A stretch of 64,000 nt of DNA from Vibrio rotiferianus CAIM 577 = LMG 21460. GTDB taxonomy: Bacteria > Pseudomonadota > Gammaproteobacteria > Enterobacterales > Vibrionaceae. The notes beneath the pieces were generated by a model. That model searched no databases. It was not told where the DNA came from and saw only the letters and a list, made by a program, of their open reading frames with translations. Below are positions 8,609 through 18,401 of this stretch, in pieces (the stretch's first letter is position 1; each line of letters starts with the position of its first letter). The position numbers and the translations under genes are program-made. The stretch is taken from positions 186,001 through 250,000 of the forward strand of contig NZ_APHW01000002.1 in the NCBI RefSeq assembly GCF_002741985.1, in the 5' to 3' direction.

Positions 8609-9087
8609 TAAAAACGTATATCGGCGTGGGCTCCAATATAGATAGAGAGCATCATGCGCATGTTGCTTATCAAGAGCTGCAAAAGCTAGGATTCGATCTT
8701 TGTGTGTCGCCGATATATGAATGCGAGCCAATCGGCTTTAGCAGTCAAAATTTCTACAACTTTGTAATTAGTTTTGTTACCGAGTTGTCACTCGAAGAGT
8801 TGAGTGTTCGTTTACGCGAGATTGAATTTAAGTGGGGACGTGAGGAAAATGCGCAGAAATATCAGGATCGAACCTTAGATCTCGATATAGTCCTATTCGG
8901 TGAGAGCATATCGCAGCAAAAGCCCGAGCTGCCGCGCAGTGACATCTACAAATATCCTTTTGTCACGAAGCCCTTATATGATCTCGAACCAAATTTAGTG
9001 ATCCCCGGCGATGGACGAACAATCGCAGATATTTGGCAGACCATGAAGTCAGTATCTTCGCTTAAACCCGTTTCTTTTTCGCTTTAA
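8605..9087 (+). CDS. folK: 6-hydroxymethyl-7,8-dihydropterin pyrophosphokinase FolK
   Basis: Transfers pyrophosphate from ATP to the FolB product. The protein has 160 residues. It shows the N-terminal IGVGSNIDREHHA and the signature DRTLDLDIVLFG, in which the aspartates bind magnesium. It follows folB with a four-base overlap. In E. coli folK lies apart from folB, next to pcnB, so this pairing is a Vibrio-type arrangement. The frame is intact and uppP follows 16 bases later. Confidence 0.94.
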   Translation: MIKTYIGVGSNIDREHHAHVAYQELQKLGFDLCVSPIYECEPIGFSSQNFYNFVISFVTELSLEELSVRLREIEFKWGREENAQKYQDRTLDLDIVLFGESISQQKPELPRSDIYKYPFVTKPLYDLEPNLVIPGDGRTIADIWQTMKSVSSLKPVSFSL

Positions 9088-9103
9088 TTTTTGAGTTGTT
9101 TAC

Positions 9104-9907
9104 ATGAGTTACTTTGAAGCCTTTATTTTGGCTCTGATTCAGGGTCTGACAGAGTTTTTGCCAATTTCCAGCTCTGCTCACTTGATCCTGCCATCAGCCA
9201 TTCTTGGTTGGGAAGACCAAGGCTTGGCATTTGATGTTGCCGTTCACGTTGGTACGTTGATGGCGGTGGTGATCTATTTCCGACAAGAAGTGATCACGCT
9301 TTTCCAAGCGCTATTTGCCTCGATCTTTAAAGGCGATCGCAGTAAAGAAGCAAAACTAGCATGGATGATCGTGATTGCGACGATCCCGGCGTGTGTGTTC
9401 GGTTTGCTGATGAAAGACATCATTGAGGTTTACCTTCGCAGTGCTTACGTTATTGCGACCACTACGATTATTTTCGGCCTGCTACTTTGGTGGGTGGATA
9501 AGAATGCCAAGTTGGTTGCCGATGAGTACCAAACGGGTTGGAAGAAAGCTCTATTTATTGGTATCTCACAAGCGCTGGCAATGATCCCTGGTACGTCACG
9601 CTCTGGTGCAACAATTACGGCAGCACTTTACTTAGGCTTCACCCGTGAAGCTGCGGCGCGTTTCTCATTCCTAATGTCTATTCCAATCATCACTTTGGCT
9701 GGTGGTTATCTAGGCATGAAGTTGGTGACCAGTGGTGAACCAGTACACATTGGTTTCTTGCTGACAGGTATCGTGACTTCATTTATCAGTGCCTACATCT
9801 GTATCCACTTCTTCTTGAAGATGATTTCACGTATGGGCATGACTCCATTTGTGATTTACCGTTTGATTCTAGGTTTCGGTCTGTTTGCGTTTCTGCTAAC
9901 GGCTTAA
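9104..9907 (+). CDS. uppP: undecaprenyl-diphosphatase UppP (BacA)
   Basis: Dephosphorylates undecaprenyl pyrophosphate at the membrane, recycling the carrier lipid for cell-wall and O-antigen synthesis. Its activity underlies bacitracin tolerance. The protein has 267 residues and about eight hydrophobic helices. The two active-site motifs are present: [14 protein letters not shown] near residue 15 and [12 protein letters not shown] near residue 165. It lies close behind folK and ends at a strong terminator, so it is probably the last gene of that unit. Confidence 0.96.
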   Translation: MSYFEAFILALIQGLTEFLPISSSAHLILPSAILGWEDQGLAFDVAVHVGTLMAVVIYFRQEVITLFQALFASIFKGDRSKEAKLAWMIVIATIPACVFGLLMKDIIEVYLRSAYVIATTTIIFGLLLWWVDKNAKLVADEYQTGWKKALFIGISQALAMIPGTSRSGATITAALYLGFTREAAARFSFLMSIPIITLAGGYLGMKLVTSGEPVHIGFLLTGIVTSFISAYICIHFFLKMISRMGMTPFVIYRLILGFGLFAFLLTA

Positions 9908-9921
9908 ATCCAATCCAAATG

Positions 9922-9955
9922 AAAACGCCCGCTTTCTATAGCGGGCGTTTTTGTT
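9922..9955 (+). terminator. terminator of folB-folK-uppP
   Basis: AAAACGCCCGC and GCGGGCGTTTT form a GC-rich stem with an eight-base loop, followed by T-rich sequence. Confidence 0.88.
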
Positions 9956-9977
9956 TGTTCGTTATGTACCTATTGGT

Positions 9978-11198
9978 CTATTTTCCTAGTGTGACCCTGA
10001 CCGCTTCAATGCGACGCTTCTCTTGTTCATCGCGAATCGCTGGGCCTTTGAAGCCATCTTTGATAATCACTTGTACATCGACCGCTGCTGCGGCTTGGTA
10101 AGCTTGCATAAACAGCTGTGCTTGTGGGTAAGGCTGGTTTTCTAACCCTTTACGGCCAGCGTGGTCGGCTTGGCAGCAAATCAAGATATCTTGTAAGCGT
10201 TCGGACTTACGCCATACATCAAATTTGTTAAGGATCTTAATGATGGTTTGTGGTTTGAGTTCACCAGCACGATGGATATTCGAGTGCTGCTCACACACCA
10301 TTAACGCTAAGTCGCGGAACTCATTCGGTACGCGTACACGATCACATAACTTTTTAATCAGCTTCAAGCCAGTGTGACAATGCATTTTATGGCTTGGCCA
10401 CTCATTCTCTGGCGTCACACCTTTACCCAGATCATGTACTTGCGCTGCAAATCTGACTGGCAGCGAGTTACTGAGCTTTGCAGCTTGTTCTGCCACCATT
10501 AAGGTATGGATTCCAGTGTCGATTTCTGGATGCCATTTTTCAGGTTGAGGTACACCAAAAAGTGCATCAATTTCAGGCAATACGACTGCTAATGCTCCGC
10601 ACTCTTTAAGTACAGATAAGAATACATCTGGACGTGATGTAGAAAGCGACTTGTACCATTCTTGCCAAACACGTTCTGGTGTCAGCGTGCTCAGCTCACC
10701 AGATTCCGCCATGTCGCGCATAAGCTGCATGGTTTCATCTGCTACACTGAAATCTAAGTGCGCTAACTTAGCTGCAAAACGGGCTACGCGGAGGACACGA
10801 AGAGGATCTTCGCTAAATGCGTTAGAGACGTGCCGTAACAGTTTAGCCTGTAGATCTTGCTGGCCTCCGTAGGGATCGTAAAGTTTGCCGTTATCATCCA
10901 TTGCCATGGCATTAATGGTGAGGTCTCGACGGATCAGATCATCTTCTAAGGTAACGCTTTGATCAAAGAAACACTCAAAGCCGGTATAGCCTGAGCCTGA
11001 CTTTCTCTCAGTTCGCGCAAGGGCGTGCTCTTCTTTACTTTTGGGGTGCAAGAACACAGGAAAGTCTTTACCTACTGCTGTATAACCTTGGCTGAGCATG
11101 ATTTCTGGCGTTGCTCCAACCACAACCCAGTCTTTGTCATAGCTATCAATGCCAAGTAAATGATCTCGAACCGCACCGCCAACTAAATAAACTTGCAC
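9978..11198 (-). CDS. cca: multifunctional CCA-adding enzyme
   Basis: Adds or repairs the 3' CCA of tRNAs. The protein has 406 residues (E. coli 412). The nucleotidyltransferase head has GGAVRD at residues 7-12, the metal-binding DKDW, and RRDLTINAMA. The C-terminal HD domain shows VHDLGKG and HCHTG, which gives 2',3'-cyclic phosphodiesterase and phosphatase activities in the long enterobacterial form. Its 3' end faces the uppP terminator. Confidence 0.96.
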   Translation of the reverse strand: MQVYLVGGAVRDHLLGIDSYDKDWVVVGATPEIMLSQGYTAVGKDFPVFLHPKSKEEHALARTERKSGSGYTGFECFFDQSVTLEDDLIRRDLTINAMAMDDNGKLYDPYGGQQDLQAKLLRHVSNAFSEDPLRVLRVARFAAKLAHLDFSVADETMQLMRDMAESGELSTLTPERVWQEWYKSLSTSRPDVFLSVLKECGALAVVLPEIDALFGVPQPEKWHPEIDTGIHTLMVAEQAAKLSNSLPVRFAAQVHDLGKGVTPENEWPSHKMHCHTGLKLIKKLCDRVRVPNEFRDLALMVCEQHSNIHRAGELKPQTIIKILNKFDVWRKSERLQDILICCQADHAGRKGLENQPYPQAQLFMQAYQAAAAVDVQVIIKDGFKGPAIRDEQEKRRIEAVRVTLGK

Positions 11199-11357
11199 GC
11201 ATTACCTCTTAATTTATTGATATGACGTTGGACATTGTAGCAAGCAATGGTAATTTGCATTACTCCTAAAAGAACTAAAACGAAGATGTCGAGTCTCTTT
11301 TAGGTCTATGAAGGAATTTCCCGATTAAATTACGGGAGGGTTTTAGCTGGAGATCCT

Positions 11358-12980
11358 ATGTATAAGGACTTTTTCGGGTTTGTTGAACTGCCATTTTCTA
11401 TTGTTCCAAACTCGCGTTATCTGTATTTGAGTCAACGTCACAAAGAGGCAATTACGCATCTTCAGGCGGGGTTAGGAGATGGTGGTGGTTTTGCCATGCT
11501 AACCGGTGAGGTAGGAACAGGTAAAACCACGGTTGCAAAAGCCATGCTCGCCAACCTGAATGAGGACACTAAAGCAGGGTTAATCCTCAACCCGACGTTC
11601 TCAAGTCGAGACTTACTAGAGGCTATTTGTGACGAATTCAACGTTGCCTATCCACAAGAAGCGACGCTTAAGCAGCTCAATCAAGCTATCTATGAATATT
11701 TGAAGCACAACCATACATCTGGTTGGCAAACGCTACTAGTGATTGATGAAGCACAGCATTTAGCAGCAGATGTGCTTGAACAATTGCGTCTGTTGACCAA
11801 CCTAGAAACGGATACTCGAAAACTACTTAAAGTACTTTTGGTCGGTCAGCCAGAGTTGCAACGCTTATTACAAACGACACAGCTACGTCAGCTTGCGCAG
11901 CGTATTACAGGTCGTTATCACTTGCTACCACTGGATGAAAAGGAAACCGCAGACTACATCACGTTCCGACTGCATACTGCTGGTGGTGATAAACAGTTGT
12001 TTGATCGCAGTTCGACCAAGTTGATTGCAAAATACAGTCACGGTATTCCGCGTCTGATAAACCTGATTTGTGATAAGTCCCTGAACATCAGTTACCACAA
12101 AGGTAGCGTGGTCGTGGATAAACAAACGGTGCATCAAGCTTGTGAAGAGGTGATGCAGTTCCAAGCGGAGATTTATCAGCAAGATAAACCGATTCGCCGC
12201 AGTTTTGAATGGCCTGCGTGGGGCTCTGTCGCCATCGGTGTATGTGCTGCAATTGGTATTGGTTGGGTAGTGGCGCAAAACGTGCCTCTGAAGCCGAGCC
12301 TGAATCCTGTGGTTGCTGAAGTCGCACAGACCACCCCTCACGCCGCCGCGCCTGTCGTGTATGAGCAATTGACTAATGATCAGCGCGATACGTTGCTAGA
12401 GCAGACACAGTCGAACCTTGCGGTGAATGAGCTTTACAAGCTTTGGGGTTATCGTGCTTCAGTGCGTGATAATTTATGCTTGTCTGAACCTCAATCGACC
12501 ATGCGCTGTGAGCGTAAAATGGCGACATGGCCTTTACTGGTGCAGCAAAATCGTCCGGTTATTTTGGAGTTGAACTACCAAGGCCAAGTTGGCTATGTGA
12601 TTCTTTATGCGATTGGTGATGACAAAGTTGAAGTGCTTAATGGCACTCAACGCCTTCGTTTGCCAGTTTCATGGCTCAAGCCATTGTGGCAGGGCAATAT
12701 CATCGAGCTATGGCAAGCTCCGCTGAAAGATACGCTGCGCATGGATATGCAAGGACCTGCGATTGAAGTACTAGACCAGCTTTTAGCTGAGGCTGTAAGT
12801 GAACAGCCTTTAGGCACTGATATCTTTAATAGCCAGCTCAAAGAGCGGGTTGAATTGTTCCAACGTTGGCAAGGGATTGGCGTTGATGGTATTGCGGGTC
12901 AACGTACATTGGATCGCTTACAACAGAGTGTGCAGTCCAATGCTCCGGTGTTAGAACTTATCAATAAGGAGGGAGCATAA
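11358..12980 (+). CDS. gspA: GspA/ExeA-type AAA ATPase of the type II secretion accessory pair
   Basis: A 540-residue inner-membrane ATPase that, with GspB, helps the type II secretin cross and assemble in the peptidoglycan layer (Aeromonas ExeA model). The cytoplasmic AAA domain has Walker A GEVGTGKTTV near residues 50-59 and Walker B LLVIDEAQHL. A membrane helix lies near residues 290-308. The C-terminus carries a peptidoglycan-binding domain (ERVELFQRWQGIGVDGIAGQ). A GGAG ribosome site precedes the ATG. It overlaps gspB by one base. The rest of the secretion cluster is not in this window. Confidence 0.9.
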   Translation: MYKDFFGFVELPFSIVPNSRYLYLSQRHKEAITHLQAGLGDGGGFAMLTGEVGTGKTTVAKAMLANLNEDTKAGLILNPTFSSRDLLEAICDEFNVAYPQEATLKQLNQAIYEYLKHNHTSGWQTLLVIDEAQHLAADVLEQLRLLTNLETDTRKLLKVLLVGQPELQRLLQTTQLRQLAQRITGRYHLLPLDEKETADYITFRLHTAGGDKQLFDRSSTKLIAKYSHGIPRLINLICDKSLNISYHKGSVVVDKQTVHQACEEVMQFQAEIYQQDKPIRRSFEWPAWGSVAIGVCAAIGIGWVVAQNVPLKPSLNPVVAEVAQTTPHAAAPVVYEQLTNDQRDTLLEQTQSNLAVNELYKLWGYRASVRDNLCLSEPQSTMRCERKMATWPLLVQQNRPVILELNYQGQVGYVILYAIGDDKVEVLNGTQRLRLPVSWLKPLWQGNIIELWQAPLKDTLRMDMQGPAIEVLDQLLAEAVSEQPLGTDIFNSQLKERVELFQRWQGIGVDGIAGQRTLDRLQQSVQSNAPVLELINKEGA

Positions 12981-13702
12981 TGTCAGTAATGAAGCATGTC
13001 GGACTCTTCTTATTACCTGTTAGCCTTACTGCCGTTGGTGCTGCTTGGTATTTAGATTTGTTTTCGCAACCACCTGCGGTATCTGATGCGGTAGAGACTC
13101 GAGACCCGCAGACTATAGCGGATGTAACTCAAGTGAGTCCAAGATTTGAAAGTCTGAGTTACCCCCAAGAACAGCAACTAGCGCAATTGCCTCGCGAATG
13201 GCCAACGGCAGAGTGGCCACAGAACATTGGTACATTTGTTGAAGAGGGGCTCGCTGATAATGATGTGGTACAAGGTGAGAGTGAGTTATTAGCTTCGTCT
13301 ATGCGTACGGAACAAACGAGCCCAACCATTCAGAGTCAAGATGATCTTGGACTATCACTTGATGATTTGGATTTGTCCTCACTATCTCCGGATTTGGCAA
13401 TGAAAGTCGAAAACGCCTTGGCGAATAATCAGCAGCAAGCAATTACACAAGATGTTGCGGTTAATGACTTAGAGCGAGATGCTCAACAATGGCGTGGACG
13501 TCTTCCTGCCCTAAATCTTCAAACTCACATGTATTCCAGTGATACTCAGCGACGCTGGGTGAAGATCAATAATGTAGAGTACCACCAAGGTGATGTTGTT
13601 GATGGGCAAGTCACGCTAAAAGAAATTCAACCTCAAGCCGTCATTGTTGAGTTCCAAGGTGAACAGATTCGTATTCCGGCTCTGTATGAGTGGCAAGGTT
13701 AG
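12980..13702 (+). CDS. gspB: GspB/ExeB-type type II secretion accessory protein
   Basis: A 240-residue protein with one N-terminal membrane helix (about residues 7-24), a long acidic and glutamine-rich linker, and a C-terminal periplasmic domain (HMYSSDTQRRWVKINNVEY onward) typical of GspB. In Aeromonas the ExeA-ExeB complex works in secretin assembly. The start codon overlaps the gspA stop (TAATG), so translation is probably coupled. A strong terminator follows. Confidence 0.87.
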   Translation: MSVMKHVGLFLLPVSLTAVGAAWYLDLFSQPPAVSDAVETRDPQTIADVTQVSPRFESLSYPQEQQLAQLPREWPTAEWPQNIGTFVEEGLADNDVVQGESELLASSMRTEQTSPTIQSQDDLGLSLDDLDLSSLSPDLAMKVENALANNQQQAITQDVAVNDLERDAQQWRGRLPALNLQTHMYSSDTQRRWVKINNVEYHQGDVVDGQVTLKEIQPQAVIVEFQGEQIRIPALYEWQG

Positions 13703-13720
13703 TTTGGTACTTAAAACGAA

Positions 13721-13747
13721 AAAAGCCAGTCTAGTCGACTGGCTTTT
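13721..13747. terminator. bidirectional terminator after gspB
   Basis: AAAAGCCAGTC and GACTGGCTTTT around a five-base loop, between the convergent genes gspB and the SH3-domain protein. Confidence 0.8.
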
Positions 13748-13768
13748 ATTTTATCTAAATAGGATGTT

Positions 13769-14380
13769 CTATGCCCAACCTGCTGGCGATTTCTTTCTAC
13801 GTGGCATCACGTGAGGCAGAATCAAACCAAACAGAAGGCCAATACCAGCTACACCACCACCGTAAGTGAAATACTTAAGCAGCATGTCATCTTTCTGTGT
13901 ATCTAGTTTTGCACGAAGTTCGCGGTTTTCAGTTTGTGCCGACGTTAGTTGGTCGCTGATCTCTGAGTATTTTTTCTCTAGATCAGAGATCTGTTGATTG
14001 CGCGTTTCTAGTGACGTGACTAGACCTGCTTTTTCAGTATCTGAATTCTGACGTGCGTTTGCTAGTTGTTCTTTTACTTCTTTCAACTCTTTTTCAACAC
14101 GAGGTAGGCGGATAGCCATGCTCTCTTGGTTGGTCACGAACTTGCTTTGCACCCAACCAGTACGGCCGCGTGAGTCACGAACCTGGGTGTAACCCGTGTC
14201 TTTATTTGTTTGAAGAAGTTGTACTTTAGAGCCTGCGTTAACACTACCCATAATGCGGTAGGTGTTGTTTGGACCAGAGTGCATAAAAGTGAATAGGTCA
14301 TCAGAAATATAACGGTCTGCCGCTAGTGCCGCTGGCGCTGCTAGCAAAGTAAACAAAACCGTGATGATTAGTTTTTTCAC
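13769..14380 (-). CDS. TIGR04211/YgiM-type SH3-domain membrane protein
   Basis: A 203-residue protein with a signal peptide (about residues 1-20) and a bacterial SH3 domain (about 23-85, with GSKVQLLQTNKDTGYTQVRD). A predicted coiled coil follows (about 92-165, heptad-rich with QNSDTEKAGL), then a C-terminal membrane helix (about 170-190) and a basic tail. This is the layout of E. coli YgiM. The SH3 domain should face the periplasm and may bind the cell wall. The function is unproven. As in E. coli, it lies near cca. Confidence 0.85.
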   Translation of the reverse strand: MKKLIITVLFTLLAAPAALAADRYISDDLFTFMHSGPNNTYRIMGSVNAGSKVQLLQTNKDTGYTQVRDSRGRTGWVQSKFVTNQESMAIRLPRVEKELKEVKEQLANARQNSDTEKAGLVTSLETRNQQISDLEKKYSEISDQLTSAQTENRELRAKLDTQKDDMLLKYFTYGGGVAGIGLLFGLILPHVMPRRKKSPAGWA

Positions 14381-14482
14381 AGTAAATCCCTTAACGATTT
14401 TCTTGGATACAGCTTTGGCACCGAATTATTGGAGCCGGAAATAGACGAATATTATGCAGTTTCAAACGTTGGTGCAACAAAG

Positions 14483-14503
14483 AAGGGAGGCAAAGCCTCC
14501 CTT
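14483..14503 (-). terminator. terminator downstream of pit
   Basis: AAGGGAGGC and GCCTCCCTT form a nine-base stem with a three-base loop. On the minus strand CTTTGTTG follows. Confidence 0.6.
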
Positions 14504-14559
14504 TCTGTGCGTTTGAGTCAATAATGACAATACGCTAACAATCTATAGACTCGTGGTTC

Positions 14560-15819
14560 TTACGAGAATGCCGCTTGCAAACCGTAGAAGAATACCACCG
14601 CCAATAGTGCACCTGCTGGTAGTGTAACAATCCATGATGCCACGATGTTACGAACCACGCCTAGGTTAAGTGCTGCGATACCGCGAGCGAAACCAACACC
14701 TAGAACCGCACCAACCAGTGTTTGTGTGGTAGAGATAGGTAGGCCAGTACCTGACGCTAGAACTACTGTACATGCTGTTGCTAACTGAGCAGCAAAGCCA
14801 CGGCTTGGTGTTAGTTCAGTGATACCTGTACCAACCGTCGCCATTACTTTGTGACCTAGTGTTGCAAGACCAACCACGATACCGAAACCACCTAGAGGAA
14901 GAATCCACCATGCGATTGTGCTTTTCGCTGTTACTTCACCCATGTGTTCAACAGTTGAAACAACCGCTGATAGTGGGCCGATCGCGTTCGCTACGTCGTT
15001 AGAGCCGTGAGCGAATGCCATCGCACACGCTGTGATAACCATTAGTACGCTGAAGATGCCTTCAACGCCAGCAAAGCTGCGGTCTTCTTCACGGTTTGCG
15101 AATTTCTTCTGAATGTAGATGTAGCCACCAACCATTACTAGTGCAGAAACCGCTGCAGCCGACATCCATGCTTCACCATTGCTTAGGTGTAGACCTACGT
15201 GCTTCAGACCTTTCTTGATAGTTACTAGTGCAATCACCATGGTAGTGATGAACATGTAAACTGGAACGAAACGTTTTGCGTTGAATAGTGGGTTCTCAGT
15301 ATCAAAGATCAGACGCTGTGCGCTGACAAAGATAACGTAAGCAAAGAAGCCTGAGATAACCGGAGTAATGATCCAGCTACCGACAATCCCTTGAACACTG
15401 CCCCAGTCAACCGCTTCTGTACCTACAGACACACACGCAAAACCGATGATTGCACCGATGATTGAGTGAGTAGTTGATACAGGCCAGCCCATGTAAGAAG
15501 CAAGTAGAAGCCAAGTACCAGCCGCAAGAAGCGCTGACATCATGCCGTAGACAAGAATGTCAGGTTGGCTAGCAAATAAAGATGTTTCGATAACACCTTT
15601 ACGGATAGTGTCGGTTACTTCACCGCCTGCAAGGTATGCACCCGCAAATTCAAAGATCATCGCAATGATGATGGCTTGTTTTACGGTTAGCGCTTTTGAA
15701 CCTACAGATGTACCCATAGCATTAGCAACGTCGTTCGCGCCAATACCAATCGCCATCATGAAACCAAAAATCGCTGCAACAATAATCAGGACAGTGCCGT
15801 AGTTCGCAAGGATATCCAT
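14560..15819 (-). CDS. pit: low-affinity inorganic phosphate transporter, PiT family
   Basis: A 419-residue inner-membrane carrier that takes up metal-phosphate with protons. It shows the two inverted PiT signatures, GANDVANAMGTSVGSKAL near the N-terminus and AHGSNDVANAIGPLSAVV in the second half, with many hydrophobic helices between. It lies 130 bases downstream of a DUF47 protein gene on the same strand, a pairing seen widely in bacteria in which the DUF47 (PhoU-like) protein is thought to modulate Pit. Confidence 0.93.
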   Translation of the reverse strand: MDILANYGTVLIIVAAIFGFMMAIGIGANDVANAMGTSVGSKALTVKQAIIIAMIFEFAGAYLAGGEVTDTIRKGVIETSLFASQPDILVYGMMSALLAAGTWLLLASYMGWPVSTTHSIIGAIIGFACVSVGTEAVDWGSVQGIVGSWIITPVISGFFAYVIFVSAQRLIFDTENPLFNAKRFVPVYMFITTMVIALVTIKKGLKHVGLHLSNGEAWMSAAAVSALVMVGGYIYIQKKFANREEDRSFAGVEGIFSVLMVITACAMAFAHGSNDVANAIGPLSAVVSTVEHMGEVTAKSTIAWWILPLGGFGIVVGLATLGHKVMATVGTGITELTPSRGFAAQLATACTVVLASGTGLPISTTQTLVGAVLGVGFARGIAALNLGVVRNIVASWIVTLPAGALLAVVFFYGLQAAFS

Positions 15820-15949
15820 CGTAATACCTAGTTGTTTTATAACAAGCGGAACAAAATTTTACGCGCGTCAGACCAGAAGACGATGAATATTGTCATCGTC
15901 CACCTGACTCGCGTTAATAATGCTCTTCGTTATGTCGTTAACTTATGTT

Positions 15950-16630
15950 TTAAGATCGAGATAGCATGACTTCCAAACGAGCACCTACGCGCTGCGCTTG
16001 GTCGGCAATACCACCTACCCATTCAAGAATCTTGTACAAGAACATGACATCGATAGGATTCATGCTAGATTCAATCGTCATTAGCTGTTGACGAAGTTCA
16101 ATCTGCATTGCATCGGTATCATCTTCAATAACGTCCAACTGATGAATCATTTCAGCAACGAGCGTTACTTCGCGGCCTTTGAAGCCGGTCTCTAGGAGTT
16201 CATCAAGTTCGTTGATTACTTTTTGCGCTTGATCAGCCGCATCAAGACAACGTTGAACGTATGCGAGGAAGTTTGGTTGGAGAATCTCAGGAATGACAAG
16301 TTGACGACCATATACACGGCCAGCAATGTCTTTTGCCAAGTTAGCGAGTTTGTCTTGTTGAGTCAGAAGCTCAAGCATGTCAGTACGATCGACTGGCATG
16401 AACAAACCGCGAGGCAGTTTTAGGCGGATTTCACGTTTCAGCACGTCCGCTTCTTTCTCTAGATGAGAAATTTGAGAACGGATCTCAGATGCTTTTTCCC
16501 AGTCACCCTTTGAAGAGACTTCAAAGAACTTAACTAGGTGTGAACAACATTCGTTGACACACACAACGTGGCGCTGCAAAGGCTTAATTGGGGACTTTGC
16601 AAATAACCCCATAATTGTATTTACTGGCAT
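15950..16630 (-). CDS. TIGR00153/DUF47 PhoU-like regulator of phosphate transport
   Basis: A 226-residue, mostly helical protein of the DUF47 family, distantly related to PhoU. The N-terminus PVNTIMGLFAKSPIKPLQ and the repeated acidic helices that could bind metal (for example ELDELLETGFKGRE and QLDVIEDDTDAMQIEL) are typical. The ATG at 16630 is chosen because it gives the family's usual length. An ATG two codons upstream is also in frame. It is probably the first gene of a pair with pit. No Pho box was recognised. Confidence 0.9.
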   Translation of the reverse strand: MPVNTIMGLFAKSPIKPLQRHVVCVNECCSHLVKFFEVSSKGDWEKASEIRSQISHLEKEADVLKREIRLKLPRGLFMPVDRTDMLELLTQQDKLANLAKDIAGRVYGRQLVIPEILQPNFLAYVQRCLDAADQAQKVINELDELLETGFKGREVTLVAEMIHQLDVIEDDTDAMQIELRQQLMTIESSMNPIDVMFLYKILEWVGGIADQAQRVGARLEVMLSRS

Positions 16631-16835
16631 GGTCATTCAACCTAATAGCTATAACCTTAAAAAAACATACACCATTTCTTGGCGAAATGTTGAACGATGG
16701 CTATAAAGGCGCGCATGTTAACGCATTAAATCGCTCATTAAAACTGTTTTAGATCATCATTCGGGTGATATTTCTTTCTTGCCGTGTGAGAAATTAGGCA
16801 ATATCCTGTTTCTATCTGCTTTGAAAGGTATAGCT

Positions 16836-18368
16836 ATGGAAACCGAGATAGAACTGAAGTTTTTTGTTTCTCCTGAATTTTCAGAAACTTTAAGAGCTAA
16901 AATTTCCGAAACAAAAGTACTTCAGCACAGTAGTCGTGACTTGGGTAACACCTATTTTGATACCGCTGACAAATGGCTAAGAAAGCACGACATTGGTTTA
17001 AGAATTCGCCGTTTTGATGATGTTTTTGTCCAGACTGTAAAAACAGCAGGACGCGTTGTAGCGGGCCTTCACCAAAGACCAGAATACAATGCTGAGCACA
17101 CCAGTAATGAGCCAGACCTCACGCTTCACCCTTCTGACATTTGGCCAGCAGGTAAAGATGTCACAACACTGCAAGCGGAATTGACGCCTCTATTCTCTAC
17201 TAACTTCATACGTGAACAATGGCTGATTGGCATGCCTGATGGCAGCCAAATCGAAGTTGCCTTCGACCAAGGAGCTGTGATTGCTCAAGGTACGGACGGA
17301 GAAGAGAAGCAAGACCCTATCTGTGAAGTTGAGCTTGAGCTGAAATCTGGCCAGACAGACGCACTATTTACCCTTGCTCGCAGCTTGTGCGAAGCGGGTG
17401 GTATGCGCCTTGGTAATCTAAGCAAAGCTGCGAAGGGTTACCGATTAGCGAGTGGCTACGCGGGTGATGAAGTAAAACCGCTAGCACTGGTCGACAGCAG
17501 TAAAAACGACACCGTGGAATACTGCCTGATTAACTCGTTAGAGCATGCACTATCGCATTGGCATTATCACGAGCAAATCTTTACCGAACGTGATTGTGTG
17601 GAATCTCTGCGAGAAATCGTCAATGCGATTCGCTTTATCCGCCAAACCTTCACTATTTTTGGCAGCATGGTACCACGCCGAGCAAGTGCAATTCTGCGCC
17701 AAGAAATGAAGTGGTTAGAAGAAGAGCTTGAGTGGCTAGATGAACACGCACACTTAGAAGAGCTGCTAGATGATAAAGGCAACGTGCTGCGTAAACTGGA
17801 CGCGCGTAAGTTCCTTGTATCCGAGCTGACTCAACAGTTGGGTGAGTTACCAAGCCGTGAAGAAGTGTTAGAGCTACTGAGCTCGGCACGTTACACCGGT
17901 TTGCTATTGGATTTGAGCCGTTGGATCTTAACGCGTGGCTGGCAGCCATTCTTAGATGATAAAGCGCGTGAGAAGATGTCGAGTAATATCCAACCTTTCT
18001 CAGTGAAGCAACTGGATCGTACATGGGCGGAGTTGATGGAAGCGTTCCCTGCGGAGCGTGAGCTATCCGCTCAAGAGTATGTGGATCAGCGCTACCGTTT
18101 ACTGCGTAACTTGTACACAGGTATTGGATTTGCGAGCTTATATGATGCAGAAGAGCGCAATACCTTCCGTCTTCCTTGGGCTGACTTGGTTCATGGCATT
18201 GATGATTTGCTAATGCTGAACCATCTACTGCCTTTAGTCGGTATGCTAGAAGGGGAAGAGCAAGAACAATTAGAACGTTGGTTGCATCGCCAAGAGCGTT
18301 CAATCTTACATGCGATGGATCAGACTCGCGCTATCGGTGTTGAAGTCGAGCCATACTGGCAAGAATAG
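16836..18368 (+). CDS. ygiF: CYTH and CHAD domain protein (YgiF-type inorganic triphosphatase)
   Basis: A 510-residue protein. The N-terminal CYTH domain carries the hallmark METEIELKF (alternating glutamates that bind metal and triphosphate), and the C-terminal half is a helical CHAD domain that binds polyphosphate in related proteins. E. coli YgiF hydrolyses inorganic triphosphate. The ATG at 16836 is chosen because AAAGGT precedes it and it gives the ExExK motif at the N-terminus. An in-frame start 57 bases upstream is less likely. In E. coli it directly precedes glnE. Here two genes lie between. Confidence 0.92.
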   Translation: METEIELKFFVSPEFSETLRAKISETKVLQHSSRDLGNTYFDTADKWLRKHDIGLRIRRFDDVFVQTVKTAGRVVAGLHQRPEYNAEHTSNEPDLTLHPSDIWPAGKDVTTLQAELTPLFSTNFIREQWLIGMPDGSQIEVAFDQGAVIAQGTDGEEKQDPICEVELELKSGQTDALFTLARSLCEAGGMRLGNLSKAAKGYRLASGYAGDEVKPLALVDSSKNDTVEYCLINSLEHALSHWHYHEQIFTERDCVESLREIVNAIRFIRQTFTIFGSMVPRRASAILRQEMKWLEEELEWLDEHAHLEELLDDKGNVLRKLDARKFLVSELTQQLGELPSREEVLELLSSARYTGLLLDLSRWILTRGWQPFLDDKAREKMSSNIQPFSVKQLDRTWAELMEAFPAERELSAQEYVDQRYRLLRNLYTGIGFASLYDAEERNTFRLPWADLVHGIDDLLMLNHLLPLVGMLEGEEQEQLERWLHRQERSILHAMDQTRAIGVEVEPYWQE

Positions 18369-18373
18369 CAACG

Positions 18374-18401
18374 AAAATAGGACCGCAAGGTCCTATTTTT
18401 T
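18374..18401. terminator. bidirectional terminator between ygiF and the potassium channel gene
   Basis: AAAATAGGACC, a GCAA tetraloop and GGTCCTATTTT followed by T-rich sequence. It lies between convergent genes and overlaps the 3' end of the channel gene. Confidence 0.87.
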
